From assembly GCF_004364125.1 (NCBI RefSeq), contig NZ_SNZV01000001.1:248001-312000 (forward strand): a stretch of DNA of 64,000 nt, given 5' to 3'. The translations under genes were made by a program, and so were the position numbers. The notes beneath the pieces are model-generated. The model saw nothing but the letters and a program-made list of their open reading frames with translations, ran no database searches and was not told the DNA's origin. The DNA is from Sphingobacterium paludis (GTDB taxonomy: Bacteria > Bacteroidota > Bacteroidia > Sphingobacteriales > Sphingobacteriaceae). Shown here in pieces: positions 60,781-64,000 of this stretch. The stretch's first letter is position 1, and each line of letters starts with the position of its first letter.

Positions 60781-62076
60781 TTATTTTATATTCAAATGTC
60801 CAGTTGCTTGTAGCAGATCGTAATATTTTTCAATGAGCGTCGCTTCGCCGATGGCTAAATTAATTTTGCTCTGCAGCTGCTGTACATCTGCCTCAAGCAG
60901 GTCGTCGGTATCGGCCACGCCGTTTTCATATTTATCTTTTACGATGCGGTAATTTTCATTAGACTGTGCCAGTGCTTCCGCATACAGGCTGTTTTTCGTT
61001 TTTGCCAAGCTCACATTTTCCTTTGCTTCATTGATTCCATTTCTGATCTTGTCATTTGCTAGTGCGATGTTTTCATCGATGCTGCTGAGCTGCTGTTGCG
61101 CGACGCGAATCTTTTTCTTGTTTTTATAGAGCGAACCAATATCATACGAGACACCCACACCGATATTTGCTGCATTGGTTACGGTTACAAGATTTTGTAC
61201 ATGTAGCGCGGCATATCCGCCTGTCGCAAATAAGGTAGGGTAGTAGGCGGCTCTGCTGATGTTCAACTGATCTTGCGCGACATCCTTTTGCGAACGGAGT
61301 GATTTGATCTCGTTACGTTCCGTATTATCCTCTGCTAAGAAATCATCAAATGCCTGAATAGCATGGAGATCAATCTTGTCGATGACGGTGTTCTCGGAAA
61401 AACCCAGCAACGTATTCAGCTGGTAGTTGATCACTTTTGCGTTTTTCAGGGCTTCTTGATGGGCTACCTTAAAATTCGATAATTGCAGTTCGGCTTTCAG
61501 TAAATCGTTCCGAGCGATGATACCATTCTGCTCCATCGACTTCAAGTCAACGACTTGTTGCTCCGCTTTTTTTATGTTCTCGGCGATGAGATCGGCAGTT
61601 TGTTGCGCTTGGTAAAGCCCGAAATAAAGGTGTACGGCGTTTATCGACAAACTTTCCTTTGCGGCCAAGGTTTCATATGCTGCGGCTTTCCAACTGTCTT
61701 CGGCACTTTTGATGCCATGCTTAATCTTTCCGCCCGTATAGATGGGCATGTTGATAGCCAGCTGTCCTATAAAAAGTTGATTGGTCGCTATATTCGGGCC
61801 GTCGCCCGAGCCCATTGGTATTTTGAGATCGACGGTCGGGCTATTCATCGCTAAGTAGGTACCCGAAATTTTACTGTCTGGCAAACGGCTGTCCTTTGCC
61901 TCTTCATACTTGAGTTGGCTCGTTTTCACTTGTGCATCCCACAGCTTGGCATTGGATGACTGGGTAGCTGCTAGGTGAATAACTTCTTCCAATTCAAGAT
62001 GCTTTTTGTCCTGTGCGAAGCCGAGTACACTTGTCGCTATCAAGAGGCAAGTTGTACTCCAATATTTAATGTTCAT
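60781..62076 (-). CDS. TolC-family outer membrane channel
   Basis: A 431-residue outer-membrane efflux protein with signal peptide (about 1-21, ending VLGFAQ). The duplicated OEP pattern is visible: VIHLAATQSSNAKLWDAQVKTSQLKYEEAKDSRLP in the first half and NEIKSLRSQKDVAQDQLNISRAAYYPTLFATGGY in the second. Long helices rich in Gln/Ala/Asn build the periplasmic tunnel. It begins within the 3' end of tetR (11-bp overlap), so the regulator and pump are one transcription unit. Confidence 0.93.
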   Translation of the reverse strand: MNIKYWSTTCLLIATSVLGFAQDKKHLELEEVIHLAATQSSNAKLWDAQVKTSQLKYEEAKDSRLPDSKISGTYLAMNSPTVDLKIPMGSGDGPNIATNQLFIGQLAINMPIYTGGKIKHGIKSAEDSWKAAAYETLAAKESLSINAVHLYFGLYQAQQTADLIAENIKKAEQQVVDLKSMEQNGIIARNDLLKAELQLSNFKVAHQEALKNAKVINYQLNTLLGFSENTVIDKIDLHAIQAFDDFLAEDNTERNEIKSLRSQKDVAQDQLNISRAAYYPTLFATGGYAALHVQNLVTVTNAANIGVGVSYDIGSLYKNKKKIRVAQQQLSSIDENIALANDKIRNGINEAKENVSLAKTKNSLYAEALAQSNENYRIVKDKYENGVADTDDLLEADVQQLQSKINLAIGEATLIEKYYDLLQATGHLNIK

Positions 62077-62680
62077 ATGTTAAAATAGCTTTCAGTATAT
62101 ATTTTAAATGTTTTGTAAGCTCAACTTTTAGATAGCGCTCAAAGGTCATCTCTTTAGGAATATCGATAAACTCTTCGATCACCGATTTGTTCATCTTGAA
62201 ATTCAAAAAAGTGCCGATCATCGTGGTGTGTAATAACAGAGGATCGTAAAAACGAAACGTGCCCTTTTCCACACCATATTCAATTACTTCCCGCAGACGC
62301 TCTATATTGTGTCTGCGCAGCTCCTTGAAAAGAACGGCATAGGAATCTCTTTTCCTGGCATTGGCTTCATTTGTCAAAATCTGATAGAGGTGTAAATCCG
62401 AAAACTTCGATTCTACATAGTGCTCCACCATTTTTTCTAAGCGCAGCAATGCATCCGTCTCGGTATTGTATTTTCTTGCGTCAAGTCTGTAAGCCTCTAT
62501 ACCGTGTTTGATAATGATTTCCAATAGGTTTTCCTTTGAATCGAAATAATAATTGATCATGGCAACGTTGATTTTTGCACGCTGCGCGATGTCGCGCACA
62601 GAGGTGGCATCAAAGCCATTCTGCGCAAATAGCGTTTTCGCTATCGCGATGATTTCGAGCTGTTTTTTACTTAATTCCAT
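62066..62680 (-). CDS. TetR-family regulator of the efflux operon
   Basis: A 204-residue TetR repressor. The N-terminal helix-turn-helix is typical (AKTLFAQNGFDATSVRDIAQRAKINVAMINYYFDSKENLL), followed by a ligand-binding helical domain. The frame extends to 62731, but ATG 62680 (MELSKKQLEIIAIAK) fits the family and leaves the two operator palindromes outside the coding region. First gene of tetR-tolC-emrA-emrB; presumably a repressor released by an exported compound. Confidence 0.93.
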   Translation of the reverse strand: MELSKKQLEIIAIAKTLFAQNGFDATSVRDIAQRAKINVAMINYYFDSKENLLEIIIKHGIEAYRLDARKYNTETDALLRLEKMVEHYVESKFSDLHLYQILTNEANARKRDSYAVLFKELRRHNIERLREVIEYGVEKGTFRFYDPLLLHTTMIGTFLNFKMNKSVIEEFIDIPKEMTFERYLKVELTKHLKYILKAILTYEH

Positions 62681-62706
62681 AGGGTTATTGAGAATCTGAG
62701 GCAAAA

Positions 62707-62739
62707 TTAAACAATCGTTTAATTTAAACAAGTGTTTAA
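62707..62739 (-). promoter_or_regulatory. Double palindromic operator of the efflux operon
   Basis: Two tandem sites: TTAAACAATCGTTTAA (62707-62722) and TTAAACAAGTGTTTAA (62724-62739), consensus TTAAAC-N4-GTTTAA with centres 17 bp apart, 27-60 bp before the tetR start. Spacing suits two TetR dimers binding cooperatively. Confidence 0.75.
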
Positions 62740-62988
62740 TTTTGGGCTTTTTTGAAGATTGCTTTGGGATGATAATTCAGATCTTGTATGGGGGGTGCAA
62801 TCGAGCTATTGGCTGTACGAAGGTTGTTGGTTGTTGCAGCCTGCAGTATAGCTCAAGACAGCATACCATAGCACAAGCGTATCAGCGAAAGATCGCGTTG
62901 GAGCAAAGAATGTTAGCAGGCTAGTTGGTCAAGACTTGATTTAAGAAATAAGACAGCTTTTTGCTGGCAGGCGTTGAGACGTCTTTAT
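62740..62988. other. Intergenic region between efflux operon and GNAT gene
   Basis: About 250 bp. A 60-codon plus-strand frame from a TTG (62742-62924) has no family resemblance, starts next to the operator, and is not called. No other feature seen. Confidence 0.4.
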
Positions 62989-63495
62989 TTAATCGCTTTC
63001 GTAGTAGCGCAGTTCTTCGGTTTCGTTTGGTAGCGTGAGGAACTTTCGAAACGTTAAACCTAGCTTTACAATAAGTGTCTGCGAAGCGTAATTATCTTTG
63101 GAAGTAATGGCCGAAATACGCTGAACACCATATTTTTGTTTGATTATGCTTTTCAAATAGGAGGCAGACTCATACGCATAGCCTTTCCCTTGATATGCTT
63201 CAAGAAATGAAAAACCGATATCCATCACATCGAGTCCTTCTCGTTCAAAGATACCCACCGCACCAATTTTTTCTTGGTTTTCTCGCAGCATAACCACATA
63301 GTTTCCAAAACCTAGTTTATCAAATTGTGGGCGAAAACGATTTTGAATATAGTGTGCTACATCTTCTATCGTCCGTAAATTGCGATCGCCTATAAATCGG
63401 ATAAACTTGGGCATATTATACAATTGTAGAAAAAATGCTGCGTCCTCCTGGTCGGCTGGTTTTAAGATCAACCGCTCTGTTTCAAAATGCTCCAT
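62989..63495 (-). CDS. GNAT-family N-acetyltransferase (RimJ/RimL-like)
   Basis: A 168-residue acetyltransferase of the Acetyltransf_3 type: METERL-like start (MEHFETERLILKPADQEDAAFFLQLYN), then GNYVVMLRENQEKIGAVGIFER, and the acetyl-CoA loop with FLEAYQGKGYAYESASYLKSII, followed by ITSKDNYASQTLIVKLGLTF. It transfers an acetyl group from acetyl-CoA to an amine; N-terminal protein acetylation or a small-molecule amine are the usual possibilities. Monocistronic. Confidence 0.9.
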   Translation of the reverse strand: MEHFETERLILKPADQEDAAFFLQLYNMPKFIRFIGDRNLRTIEDVAHYIQNRFRPQFDKLGFGNYVVMLRENQEKIGAVGIFEREGLDVMDIGFSFLEAYQGKGYAYESASYLKSIIKQKYGVQRISAITSKDNYASQTLIVKLGLTFRKFLTLPNETEELRYYESD

Positions 63496-63709
63496 TTCGT
63501 TACTTGTGCTTGATGTAGTAAAAGTATCATTTTTTGCGTTTTATAACGCCACGAAGTTACGCCTATATGCCACATGGCATTTTGCGCTTGCATATGGCCC
63601 ATCCACCATCGTTAAGCAGCATGGCGTTGCAAGTTTACTGGATAATAACATCATCGAAATGTTTGCGATTTTGTGTATCTTTTGCAGGTAACAATAGAAC
63701 GCACGCCGC

Positions 63710-64000
63710 ATGAAAAATTTTTTATTTCTCCTTTTTATGCAATTGCCTTTTGTGCTGCTGGCGCAAGATACGCTCTTTTTCGACGCTGAGTGGAAAGAAA
63801 CAACGGCTGCTGAACACACCTACTATCGCTTATTGCCCTTAAAGAAAGTAGGCGAATTGCTTTTTATCCAAGATTTTTATAGCGATGGTACGCCGCAGAT
63901 GCAGGGATATGTATTGGCTTCTGACCAGGAAAGTTATGTTGGTGATGCGTATTGGTATGATGGCGATGGACTGGATCAGTCTAGCAAGCAATCGATAAAT
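63710..64000 (+). CDS. 5' part of a secreted protein gene, cut by the window edge
   Basis: An open frame of 97 codons that has no stop before the right edge. It begins MKNFLFLLFMQLPFVLLAQ, a clear signal peptide. The mature part has a strand-rich pattern with DFYSDGTPQMQGYVL and DAYWYDGDGL, which recalls MORN/YwqK-type repeats found in Bacteroidota exported proteins. Family assignment needs the rest of the gene. TATCTTTT near 63676 resembles a -7 box. Confidence 0.75.
   Translation, partial: MKNFLFLLFMQLPFVLLAQDTLFFDAEWKETTAAEHTYYRLLPLKKVGELLFIQDFYSDGTPQMQGYVLASDQESYVGDAYWYDGDGLDQSSKQSIN

Noticed and set aside
62742..62924. 60-codon TTG frame next to the efflux operator
   Set aside because: Cys/Gly-rich, no family resemblance, and the start overlaps the operator region.
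1..64000. tRNA, rRNA or riboswitch genes in the gaps
   Set aside because: Gaps were read on both strands for cloverleaf-like or known aptamer patterns; none could be supported.

Overview
The window reads as chromosomal DNA of a Bacteroidota bacterium, most likely Sphingobacteriaceae (Sphingobacterium or a close relative). This rests on the type III glutamine synthetase, an enzyme set typical of the family, sparse Shine-Dalgarno sequences, TAnnTTTG-like -7 boxes, and an operon-encoded fused CrtYcd lycopene cyclase with an integral-membrane CrtZ hydroxylase. I saw no rRNA, tRNA, phage, insertion sequence or CRISPR array. Gene density is high and nearly every gene looks intact; the last one runs off the right edge.

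Layout. 69-7644: two-component system followed by a CusCBA/CzcCBA-like heavy-metal RND pump. 7670-14611: degenerate Mpo1-like membrane protein, proline catabolic dehydrogenase PruA, AraC regulator, flavin reductase, glutamine synthetase III. 14803-27084: S9 peptidase, SIMPL protein, RNase HI, secreted alpha-L-fucosidase, FUSC protein, Lon, TPR protein, Tat-exported Mn-type superoxide dismutase, lipoprotein. 27343-34925: methylcitrate-cycle genes prpB-prpC-prpD, then (opposite strand) a two-domain 3-hydroxyacyl-CoA dehydrogenase and an acyl-CoA dehydrogenase; this block is broken up by AAAAGT-type repeats, an inverted-repeat element and a 14-bp minisatellite. 35219-41314: lipoprotein, DUF218 protein, thiolase, M3 peptidase, a GliT-like FAD oxidoreductase.

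41517-52858 looks like an envelope and photo-oxidative stress island: two Tat-type ferritin-like proteins, an ECF sigma factor with an RskA-type anti-sigma factor, exported MsrB, exported fasciclin protein, then a compact operon marR-crtI-crtB-SRPBCC-crtZ-crtY-phr-idi. The operon should convert GGPP through phytoene, lycopene and beta-carotene to zeaxanthin, with a DNA photolyase and isopentenyl-diphosphate isomerase included. Upstream of the ferritin pair, msrB and the fasciclin gene I find the same spaced motif, AATCY-N16-CGTA, a good candidate for the promoter of the local ECF sigma factor. This is the most interesting signal in the window.

52952-63495: CPA2 antiporter with a LytS/LytTR-type two-component pair, an orphan TetR, and a tetR-tolC-emrA-emrB efflux operon with a double palindromic operator in front of tetR, then a GNAT acetyltransferase. 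A truncated secreted-protein gene begins at 63710.
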